Of a stretch of DNA of 64,000 nt, positions 26,201-38,200 are shown in pieces. Within the stretch, counting starts at the first letter, position 1. Each line of letters starts with the position of its first letter. The notes under the pieces were generated by a model. That model saw nothing but the letters and a program-made list of their open reading frames with translations, made no database searches and had not been told where the DNA came from. The translations under genes were made by a program, and so were the position numbers. Source of the DNA: Cinclus cinclus (Eukaryota > Chordata > Aves > Passeriformes > Cinclidae); the NCBI RefSeq assembly GCF_963662255.1, contig NC_085047.1:54558006-54622005 (forward strand). Reading direction: 5' to 3'.

Positions 26201-29200
26201 GATGTTGGTGCATACGGCAGCATCCTTTGAGCAAAGAATGACTTTGTTAAAAACACCCACAACAACCACAAAAAACAATTGACTTCAAGTAAAATATTAC
26301 ATCATCATGGTCTGAACCTGTGAGTGCCATGCTTTGTAAAGCTCTTACCTTAGTGGCAATTTCAGTGATTCCAGCATCTTGCAAGCATTTACTAAATCTT
26401 CTGGTGACAACAACTATTAAAACAGTAAAACATGTTTATTCACAGCTTGCATTTCAGATGTATAATATAACATCAAAACAAACAAAGTTTTAGTAGCTGC
26501 AGCTATAAAACACACCAGGCTACACTTATTGTTAATTCTTCTTCCCTTCTATTGTGCAGTCTATTTACTTGGCTTCTATGCTCTTTTCTGTTCCCTTACT
26601 TTGTGTTCTATAATAATCCTCCTTGCCTTGTTTACAGAAAGAATTGCTATATTTTGTTAAAAAAAAATATTCCCAGAACATTCACCTCTCTTTAGTAGTC
26701 TCTGATCTTTTTTGTTTCCAGATAAGTATGGATTTTCTCTTTTACATGATATCATAAAAAGCAGCATACATTATTACTACTTGTAAAACATGCATTAGAA
26801 TTATAAGGGAGAATGAGAAAGGTAAAAACCCTCTAATTTTAATAAAGAGCTGATCACAGCATGTTGTAGACAAGTAGAATGAGCAATTGGTAGGGAGCAT
26901 TTTTACCCTTTTTAATTTCCTTGTGAATGAAGTCCTGTTATAACATACTGACCCCAAAGCAGTGTCTCACCTCCAGCCCTCGAGCACGATTCACCAGGCA
27001 GTACACTTCTGTGAGAGACATGATCCCCCCTCGCTCCTGTGGTAATAAGCACAAGACTGCTAAGAGAAACAGCATTCACCCTGTAAAAACAGCATCTCTA
27101 CTTGCAGGTGGCTGATTAAACACGTGAAACAGAGGGGCTAAATGATGGGCCCTAATGGGGAAAAACTGAAGAGGTAAGTTGTACATTTCACTTATCCTTT
27201 TAAAATGCAAAATAGTGACACTACACCCAAGGACTGTGTATTACTCTGATTTTAAAGCAGAGAATAAATCACAGGAACAAGAAACTTCAATATATTAAAT
27301 CTATCAACCAATTTACTGGTTTTACTTTTCAGAAAAACTCAGTTTTCCACTCTGGTCACAGTAGGTAGCACATACCTTTCACAAAAATACTGTAGTATAT
27401 ATGCTTTTTAGGAGGAACATAACCTTGTAAGTTGCAATATGAAATTTAACATTTTGGTGAGAAATCTGTAATCTGTAGTATCTTAAGACAAATTAAAACA
27501 GGAGATATTACTATGGGCTGGTAATCTACTTAATAATTCTGTCCTATATTTGCAAAATATGTGCATTTTAAGCTAGCTAAAAAAACTCAATAGTTTTATT
27601 TTCAGTCAGTGTCATTTCACTCTTTCTTTAAAAAAAAGAAATATTCTGCAGAAAGGGATGAATACAGGGCTGCTCAAATAGAAGGAAGACCACCTGAATA
27701 ATTTTCTAAATCTCATTAACATTTTGCAAATCAGAAGTTGATGCCATTAGTCCAAAGAAAAATTTGTACTGAGCTTTTTTATTCAAAAAGGCAATATATA
27801 TTTCTCTCATTAACATTGAATAGGAGGCTGTGCTGCTAAATCTGCTTTAAAAAGAGGCAGATTACTACAGCCAAAACACACATCAAAATTCAGCAACACA
27901 TGGAAAATGATGGTGCAAGATGTGGTGCTTTACCTCTAATGGTGTCTGCAGGATTCCAGCCAATTGCTTTGCCAGTTGCATGTGGTACTGTGTACCAGAT
28001 CCATACGTTTCCCTCGTAACTGGATTAGCTATACCCATACTCAGTAGATAGGACTTGAACCTAATGGTCTGAACAAGCAAGCAAACAAATACATTTAAAA
28101 GTACATCAGCTAAAAAGTGATTCTGGTTTGTAAAAATCTTTAGTTTTATTACTGTAATACAGTTTTTGTGAATAAATCCTTCAGTTTTCTACCAATAAAG
28201 ATAATTACTACACAGTGAGTAGTCAAGACTTAGTACCATTTATTTTTGACCAGCACTGGTAAAAAAAAAAAAATATATAAAAGCAGCAAAATCATTGGTT
28301 TTAAAAAGGGTTGAAAGAAGAACTAATACTAAGCAAGTCAACTGTACACCAAGTATAAGAGACTAAACACAACAAAACCAACGAGCAATGGGATTTATTA
28401 ACATTACGTTATTAAAAAGGTAACTTTTTGCTTTTCATAGGAACATTTTTGTAGAATTTAAAAAGAAAATTAATTTACCTCATCCTCAGTGATGTCCCCT
28501 TGTTTTTCTTTAATCTTGTTAGCTATTGACTTGGATAATTCCACCATTTCCTTTGCCTATCAAGAAACACACACAGAAAAGTCAACTTCCAGCTTAAGAG
28601 AGAAAAGCATGCTTAAAACTGAGAAAACAAGCATAAGTCTATTTGGACAAGTGTCACATGCCATCCATCCATACCTTCTCCATTAGTTTGCTAAGATCCT
28701 CAAACGCCTGAAATGAAAATCAGAGAATGCAGATCAGTATAATTACAGTATTCAGTTTCATGGACATAGGGAGCTGCCTTTGTCCACCTACCTATGCTAT
28801 TCATAAGAGCTGCTATCCCTTTAGATGAGTGTGTTACAATGTGAGATACCATACTTTATTTGTTGATACAACTGTTTTACAGCGTGTTGTATAATTAAAA
28901 TAAACCACAAACAATGAAGAAGAGAATCAAACAATCAATTACTTTTCCAGTATATGAACAGAATTTTGGTATGATTTATGAGGTCCACATGATAGGGACT
29001 ATGAGATACTGAGTCCCAGAAAAGATTAAACTGCTCAAGTTTATTATGCTCTCTGTAAGGTGAGGGAAGGTTTCTGGATGGTGATAGCAGGTTTTATTCC
29101 AACAGTCAACCCTCACTCAAGATCTGTTGCTTCTGGCCAGCTGCCAGGCAGCTGTAAAGCTACAGATATACTCCTCCTAACAAGACAACTTTCATCAGTG

Positions 29201-32200
29201 AATGCTACTTAGTTAGCAAGAAACATTAATTTCAAATGAACAAGGAAGAGGATATCTGAGGGACAAAACTTCTGAAATGTGTGGCAACATCTCTTCATTT
29301 AAGTATGCCAGTAAAATGCTATGGTCTCAATTACAACAACTCTACAACAACCCACAAAGGGTTTTTAGGCTTAAATAAATCATACCTTCAAACAGCTGAA
29401 GGTATACTGTAATTCCAAACTTTTAGTAATGATAAACTCTAACTGGAAAATTAATGTAAAAAAAAGAGAACTAGCAACTCCATTAATGCAACTATATTAA
29501 AAAGCAACTCTCTTTACTCCCACTCTCATCAACACACATTCATTCAGCCTCCTCACTCCTCTCAAACACATGACAACATGTCCAGGTGGTCAGCCTTTTC
29601 AAACAACCTTTTTTGAATAACTGGTGTGAGAAAAATTCCCGAATCTTTTCATCTAAATTTTGCCTGACAGCAGCACCCAAGCCCTCCAGCCAGAAGTAAA
29701 GAAGGTTCAGTTACACTGTCAAATGGCCAGAAAGACATGTTGCCTACAGCCTCTTGTCACTGCCTTTATGTAATTTCTGGCTTTCTCTAACTAATCCCCC
29801 ACTAGAAAGACACACTTCAGCAGTATTGGTGCAGGAAAACCCCATTATTCCCGTCTACATTTAGGTGCCTTATGTAGCAGCATATGGGTCAGGGATTCAA
29901 CTGTGCAAAGAACAAAAAGAGATGCCTCTAGAAAGAGACAGGGTTTGATTTTCATCTCCTAATAGTGCCAGTGTTTCTCCACTGACTGGACAAGTTTAGC
30001 CCCCAGACACTTGGTACCTGAATTAGATATCCAAAATTAAGTGGTCCATAGGGAGAAAAGAAAATATACCACTGTATAACAATAATTTACCACTAAGAAA
30101 ACAAAAGCTTCTCTTTGGAATACTTCTTACTCCCTAATCTGCCAAACTGAATAATTTACAATAGACTTCCCAATCTCTAGTGTAAATCAAAGTCCTGCTA
30201 CTCTACTTGTATATGATATCAACAAGAAGTTTTCTGACAGGGCTTTTCCCAGCTTATTTTTAATCTCTATACCTGCATTAAAACAACATTCATCAAAAGA
30301 ACCCCTGATTCAATTAAATAAACAGTATGCCGTGTCTAACTCCTCCTCTGCCTGACTCACCCGGGGCAGGCCTGGAAACAAAGGGGAATGTGCACACACC
30401 TAACAGGAACTTCCTCAGATAAACAAAAGGCTAAAGAACTGGATTCTTATCAGCACTGAACAGCAGATGCAGGAAGCCTTTTCCTGGAAGCCAGGGCACC
30501 ATGTTTTAAATTAAGTCATTTATAACATTTAAAGCTGGAGGAAAGCAGGATTTTACAAGTCATGGTTTTCCTCTGCTCATACAACATGTAAAAATGGATT
30601 TCTTTTACTCTCTGACAAAGCTACTAAAGGAAAAAATAAGCAGACAATGTGTTTTGAACTATATACCCACGCATGTAACCACAATACCTTTTGAACTACA
30701 CACAAAACTTCATTCATTACATTCCTCACAGACAGAAACCAAAAAAGTTTAATGCTGCCAGTATCTGAAACAGCATGTGGCCTGCAAAAGCACTTTAATC
30801 TTCCTAAGTATTAGAGCAGGGAATGCCTTTTTCTTGTGGCACACTGAGTCCCATAAAGCTTTGCCACAAGAACAAATCTGCTGCATGTAGTTCATGAGTA
30901 CTTTTGTATCAATCTTTACTGCCAAGACAGAATCAGACTCCTTTTGAGGGTATTGCTCTCAGGTATATATGAAGAAATTAAATGTCCCTACTGTCGACCG
31001 GTATTGATATCTGGAATTCAACTATTGTGCTGGTTCTATGGAAAAGGGTGGTCTCCATCTAGCCCAGGTATTTTGCAAAATACTTGTAATATCTTGTCGA
31101 TGCCTGAACTGGAAATCATTTTACTGTAATTATAAGCCTAAATGTAACATCTAAAAACCTGACTATAAGACGAAAATCTAGCTTCATCACAGTTATGTGC
31201 AGACACTTGGATCAGCATATTCTGCTTAATATATATTCGATTTTCAATTGAAACAAAAATTAGTTTAATAAATACATACAGTTGGTTTCAAAGAACAATC
31301 TTCTTGAAAGGAATTTCTTAAATGAAGTACCTTTACATATATTGATAAGCCAGATAAACAAAAAGAAATAATAACTGCAAACTGGACACTCTTAATACAA
31401 ACTTCTCAACAGAAACAATAAATAGTCTCAACTGTCCCTAAAAGAAAGTGTGAATGAATGTAAATAGTTCAGACAGGTGGTTGACCTTGAAACTTAAAAA
31501 GTACCTACCTCAGAAATGTTTTTGTCAGTCTCTTTTCTTTTTTCTTCTAATTTCCTTTCAATACCTACAATTCCTACAGCCCTTATTCTTCCTGCCTGCA
31601 AAAAAAAGAAAAAAAAAAAACAAAAAAGAAAAAAAACAGAAACAAGGAAAGAAAATAAAGGAAAAAAAAAGAAACAAGGAAAGAGTCAAAACAGGAAATG
31701 TTAAGTTTTCTCATTTGCGCCCCTGTGAAAATTAGAGGACCAGAAATATTCCCCCAAACAGCAGATATCATTCATGCAATATTTCATGCATTTCTTGACA
31801 GTGTTTTTTAAACCACTGTAAAAAAACTAAACAAGAAATGTGAAGCATGTATCAATTTGTTGTACTAGACAAATAATACTGATAGTATACTGAAGCTATT
31901 AATATGGCTTAACATCTGGACTGAGTATTCCAGCTCATCTCAATTCTAGCCTCTCAAGTCCATGTGAATATCCAAACTAGAGCTGTAGAACTGCCTGAGT
32001 ATATTACTTCAAGAAATCCAGCCTCAAAAACAGAAACATAGAAACACAATGCTAAGCGCAGTCTAATTTACCTTCTTCAGAAATATCAGAATGCAGATGA
32101 TGGTGAAACTTTTACCAAAAGCCAATTGTGTTCTAGAAGGGTTGGTACCTGAGTAGCAGCAGTGTCAGGCTTCTCATCTCTGACTGCAAAGCTTAGCACT

Positions 32201-35200
32201 GGTGTTAATGAGTTGCTATGACTTAAGTAGAGGCAAGGCATTTTGATTACATTCTTCATGCATTGCTCCAAATGAAGCTGTGCTTATAGGTGCTACATTT
32301 ACCTAAGGGGACCTACAGGATTTCATGAACAATTTTTAAATCGTCCCATTCACTCATCCAATACTGTATATTCATATATCCAGCACATTAATATATAGAA
32401 ACAACACCCACGTGTTATCAGAGTTTATAACCTAAAAGTATGAATGCAGATAAAGGTCATCTAACATCTGACATTCTCCCTAATAGCTGTCCATTTAGAA
32501 TACACATTTAAATCAAACAAATATCAGTTTCAAACAGTTATATAAAAGTCATGTTATATAGTTGACTTCCAGCCACAAAAAAATAAGCCAGGAATCACAA
32601 TTAAGACAAAAAATTTTTCAGCATCATTGGACCTCACATGCTGAATAACAGTACATGCAAATAAATATTGTATTTACACAGTTATGTGTGTGTGTGCCTA
32701 ACTAAAACAAACAAAAAAAAGGAGCTCATTACCTAAACACACTCAAGAAGGAGAGGCTACTGTGTTCTATCAAGTGAAAAATGCAAAGGAGAAACTAATT
32801 TATGCCAGTGAAATAACAGGCAAACTGAAACTGAATTCCTGCACATGCCTATGATCTTGTTTAGATCAAATGCTGGATGTGGTATATGGAGGTGGCAAGA
32901 AGTGGCAGTAAGAGATTACACACAGATCCTGCTCATAAACTCTGCACATACCTGTGAATCCTTGTTAACTTGCATGGCCTGACCAGTGGGTATGCTCTCC
33001 CATCTCCTTTGTGTGATTTCTTCTGATAAGCGTCTGTAGAACTGTAAACATTAAAGAGTGACAACAGATGTTTCATGAACTGTGTAGAGTGTCTCTGTAT
33101 ATTTTTAGTATCTTGGTGAAATAAACTTCACAAAACATGGTAACACCTACATAACCACGGTACAGAACTCACTATATAGAAATTCTCAATGTCCAGTCAT
33201 CAAAAGTATTCACATTAGAAGAGGAGCCATGTAGTCACTAAGTACTTCTATTGTAATATATTTCTTCAGATATTCAAAATGTCCCAAACCATGTTAAATA
33301 CTGAGGTATATTCAAAGGCTTGTTTTTAAAGGAAGAAAAGCTGGGCAATCCAACTGCTATTGATCTGCTAATTCAACAACATAAAAACAACCACACAGAT
33401 CAGTTACACCGATTTGTTTATTACCAATACCAGAAGGTGGCATAAGTTAACACTAAGTGTTAAGCGCTGACCAAGATCCAGAAAGAAAATCTATTCCACC
33501 CTTTTCGTTGTTCAAGTTCATAGGAAAGCATTCTAAAGTCATAAAGAAGGGCTGGGATTTACTTGATGGGCTAAGCAACCAGTAAACACAGTAAGGTTGA
33601 TATTTAGACACAACAATAAAATAAATACGACTATGGTTGTGAAAAACAGACGTTTATACTACGCATAAATCAACAGTCATCATAATCTGAAAACTGCCCA
33701 CAAAGAAATGAAAGTGAGTCTCATCAAACACATCAATTTTTAAGGCATTTCTAACTAATTTGAGTTGCAAGTCTGATTTTCTGCAATGAACAGGTACAGC
33801 ATTTTCCATAGTCAAAAGTTAAAGTTTTCAGTCTTGTCAAACTAGGAACTTCCACTGTGAAATTTCTTTACAGAGTGCAATTTCTTTGGTTTTTAGGATA
33901 AGCTTTCTTTTAAGAATATATTACATTTTTCTTAGAATGCTCTAAGCCTTTGAAATTCGGTGTAGGTTAAAAAAATTATACAATGTAAAATGAACAAAAG
34001 TTCTGAGGCAACAAAAGGTGTTCAGCAACAAAATTAGAGAGATAATTAGGAATAAGTTGTATGATTCCTGTTCAATAGAGGGTTACGTACAAAGAAACAT
34101 CTCTTACTCTGTTAAACATTTAACAGATTTCAGAGATGTCATTTTTGAAAATCCCATGTTCAATTTAGTAGATTAGAAAAGGAAGTATAAGATTATACTA
34201 AACCCCCTAAAATAAAGACTAGGCTAGTAATGCCTCTTGACATTTTTGGAACTCTATCTGCAGTAGTTAATGAAACTATAGAACAAGGGAGGTTCATGCT
34301 GTTTGTCTCCCAAAAGGTTCTATTGAAAAAACTCCACCTCAAAAGTAAACATGGAAAGACCATGGGAAATTATCACTAACACAGCAAGAGGAGAAAAGCA
34401 TGTCCAAAAACCTGATTGTGCTTGGCATCCATGGTACAAGACTTACCTCAATCTGCCCGTGTTCTTTGAAAGAAAGCTTGACATAAGAATACTTGCTGCT
34501 TTGGAATGGACCAGGCTCTTTGTTTGAAGGAGCAGGATGAAGATGAACTACTATTTTGGCACTAAGGAAAAGGTAAAGGAAAGAAAAGATATTTCTGTAA
34601 TATCTAAATAAACTATTTCTGCATCAAAGTTAACCATTTCATCAAAACCTCTATAAACTATCTCATATAAGAGCTAAAGATCAACAAATAATGCTTTACA
34701 TTTATGCATCAACATTTAAATACTTTGATGGAGTAGATCCTACATAAAAACAACTATAGGCTCTAAAGTAAAAACATTTTACAAATTTAAAATGTACCTA
34801 CCACCAATTCTAAAGAAATGAAGATAACAAATTTTAAAATTTCAAGCAATAATTTCCAAAAACCCTTTTAGTTAGGATAAAAACTGATTGATTAAAGTTA
34901 TTTAATTTGGCAGTAGTTATCACAGGTCAAAAGCCAAAACACACTATCTTTGACACAGGAAAACAAAAGGTTTCAATATTATATGTAACCTATCCCACTT
35001 TTATGTATCACTTGTGGACACTGTGTGTGAACTTATCCAAAACCAATATTCAAAGCCAACATGCATGACAATAACAGTCTAAAAGGACGCCTACTATCAA
35101 AAAAAAACCCTTGGGGGAGCACAATTTTAGGAAAATTAAAAGACTGCTATCACAACATGACTGCAAGTCCTCCATTCCCATCTCATTTTACTGATAATCT

Positions 35201-38200
35201 TTGCATTGGTCTTTACTTACTTCTCCAGCATTAGTGAACAGACTGATTTCTTCTGAATACCTCCAGCATATTACCAGCCTGACTGTAGGCTGCAAGCAGA
35301 TATTAATTAAGCATATATTTCTTCAGACAAATTTTTTTCTCTCTTTAGAAACTTAAAACCATAAGATCATTTGTGTTGGAAAAAACCTCTAAAATCATCA
35401 CTTAACAAATCACATCAGTCATGACTCTCTTATACATTTGACCTCAATGGTCCTTGTGACTGTCAGTATGGAAACTTAAGATTGCAAACAGAACCTGCCA
35501 TGAATTAATCTATAATATTGGGTACCTCACATAACATGCATGTGAAAGGATCCATATGAAAAAGACAATGAGGATAGCCATACCTCTTTCCTATCCCAGC
35601 TGCTTGCTCTTCAATAAATACAATCTGAGATAGAGGTACAGCAATGCAGCACTCCTGGAACAAACACCACAAACACAGATGAATTAAACTATATCCTGTC
35701 TATTCACTTTCTAAACCAAGTGCTCTCTTTCTCCATTTCACAAACAGTATGGATATCTACAGGTGCTGCCTGAACCACTCCACGTGAAATATGATGGTAA
35801 CAACAGAAATAATATATTACAGTGAAATATACGTAGAAAATAACACAACATTTAAACTGAGTTCTAGTTAATTAAAAAACCTCAAGAAACTTAACTGTCA
35901 ATGTGTCAACTTTAAAAACCTCAAGCCAGATTCATAGGAGGGACTATGAGTTTTAACAAATCTTTAGAACTAAGGTAAAAATTTAAACACTAAAATTTCC
36001 ACACTGCTGCACCTTATCTCTGTAGGTACACAATACTCATAGATTCTTGACATTCTGGCATTGATATTACTTTGGGAGCTAAAAAATATCCAAACCCACC
36101 ATTCTTATTAAGTGCTGAATATCTAAAATCTACACTATTGTCTGAATGCAACAGGAATTTTTCCACCCATCCTACGGTGAAGGACTTAATCCAGCAGTTG
36201 ATGCATCTCACCACACATTTATTGGACTGTGCTTTAAACAAAACAAAGAGCAAGAAACAAGGCTGTATCCATCTGCTGGAAACTAACCTATCCCAGGCTA
36301 AACTCCTTCTACATGCGTTTGAGACAGAAATGGCTACAGGAATGATTCAAAACATCTAATAAGGTGCCTGGTCTTGTTTTGGTGAACATCCTATGAGGAA
36401 CATCATATCCCACGTAACACCTTGGTGATTGATACAGTCACACAGAATGCAGGAAACACAGGCTGCATTCCCTCTCTGAATTTTTCTCTTCCACCTGCCA
36501 CTGCCTGGCACCAATTTACAGTAGACACTGTTACAGGGCCCTCTCAATCCCTACTACCAAAATTGTTCCTCTTTGTATGGAGTAATGAAATAACCATTAA
36601 ATTTGAGAGCAGGGAAGTATACATGCAGGAACTCCAACTAATAAGTCTCTTATTGGTGAAAATCCTGGGCTGTACTTCCTTTTCTAAAAGCTCTTAATGC
36701 AAACTACTTAGGCGCTTCTATGACTCTAGTTTCTAAAGCCATTACAAACATTTAATGTTTGCAAAACAGCCACAAAGTTCTGGACACTTTAAAAGATAGG
36801 CAATATTATGCTTCTGTTAAAAAAAGGTTTTGAAAGTGCCAAAAATAGTTCAATTATACACAGTTTGTGCACTGTCAAAGTGACTGATTTGTTTAGTTCC
36901 AAGATAGAGAGTTATGAACTTATTTTAAGTACAAGGACTTAGAATCACCCCTTCCTGATGAGAGAAGCTACAGGAAGGGATACAAAAACAGAAATGTGTT
37001 AAATATGCTGTGTGTTTATTTGAATTTTGTCTTCTAATGCCTCATGCTCACATTATGATTTTATAATTTAAAAATTTGTACAAATCTAGCTATGTAACAA
37101 ACTTTACAGAATTCATTTTTTTTAAACACTGTTCAACTGCAGATGGCATGTAAAAACAGCAGCTATAGGACCCAGCTGTCTGTTTCTGTAAGAAGGTCTG
37201 CTACGTTAACCTAAGGACATGTACCCCATTAATTATTATACATTGCTGTCACAGTAAGAAGGGGACTCTCTCTACAAATTTATTCTAGGTAAGCCAGCTA
37301 AGGTTCCTAAGTCTGATGTTAAACCACAGCTGAGCTTAGTCAACAACTCACCAAGACAACAAAAGGGCACCATGTTTCAGTAGTGAGAGCTTGTAAATTA
37401 ATTGGCTTTATTTACCCAACTAACAAAGTTAATTACAACTCCCAGTCAGAACTGGGTAATTTTTGCCCATCTCCAGGCCACATTTCTGCCCCTTCTGTTT
37501 AACAAGCCTGAGCTTGATTATTATTTTTCTTCTTCTACAAGGTTTTCCTCTGCTGATTTAACTAATTCAATGACCTCTGAAGAGTACAAGAAATCACATG
37601 ACCTAGGCACAGATGGAGAAATTGGGAAAAGAGACAAATGTAATCTTTTTGTTGGAAAGGAGAGAATGGAGATATGTTTGGTTCTATGACTTGCTGAAGC
37701 CATAACACACAATGTTACTGCAAGCATGCAAAATGTCCAAGTGAAAAGATTAGATGCAGAGGTTGCTGCAGTACATGCTCAGCTCTCAAAAAGAGATGCT
37801 GATGAAGAAATAAAAAGTGATTAACACAGAGTTTAGTACATTATCTCATGTGATAAAAAGCCCCATGTTAATTTATACAGAACAGCTCATGGTCTGGACA
37901 ATCAAGCCCTAACTTGGGTAACAGTCACCCCACCATGGGGGTTACACAGCTCTTTAAACATTTTGATGAAATTGTATTAAAAATAGGTCTACTGTTCCTG
38001 CAAACAATCCCTAGAGAAAAAAATTATACTGCTCTGCCAAATTAAGAACATCCTTGCTGGCATTACCTTCAGAATGCTCTTAGTAGCTCCCTGCTTTGAA
38101 GCAAGGATTTAATATTTTCTAGGGATCATCCTTTGAATGTGGAAGGTGCTTCAGCTTCCCTTGCACCAAAGCCTAGTGGAATACAATTTGCTTTTGCAAA

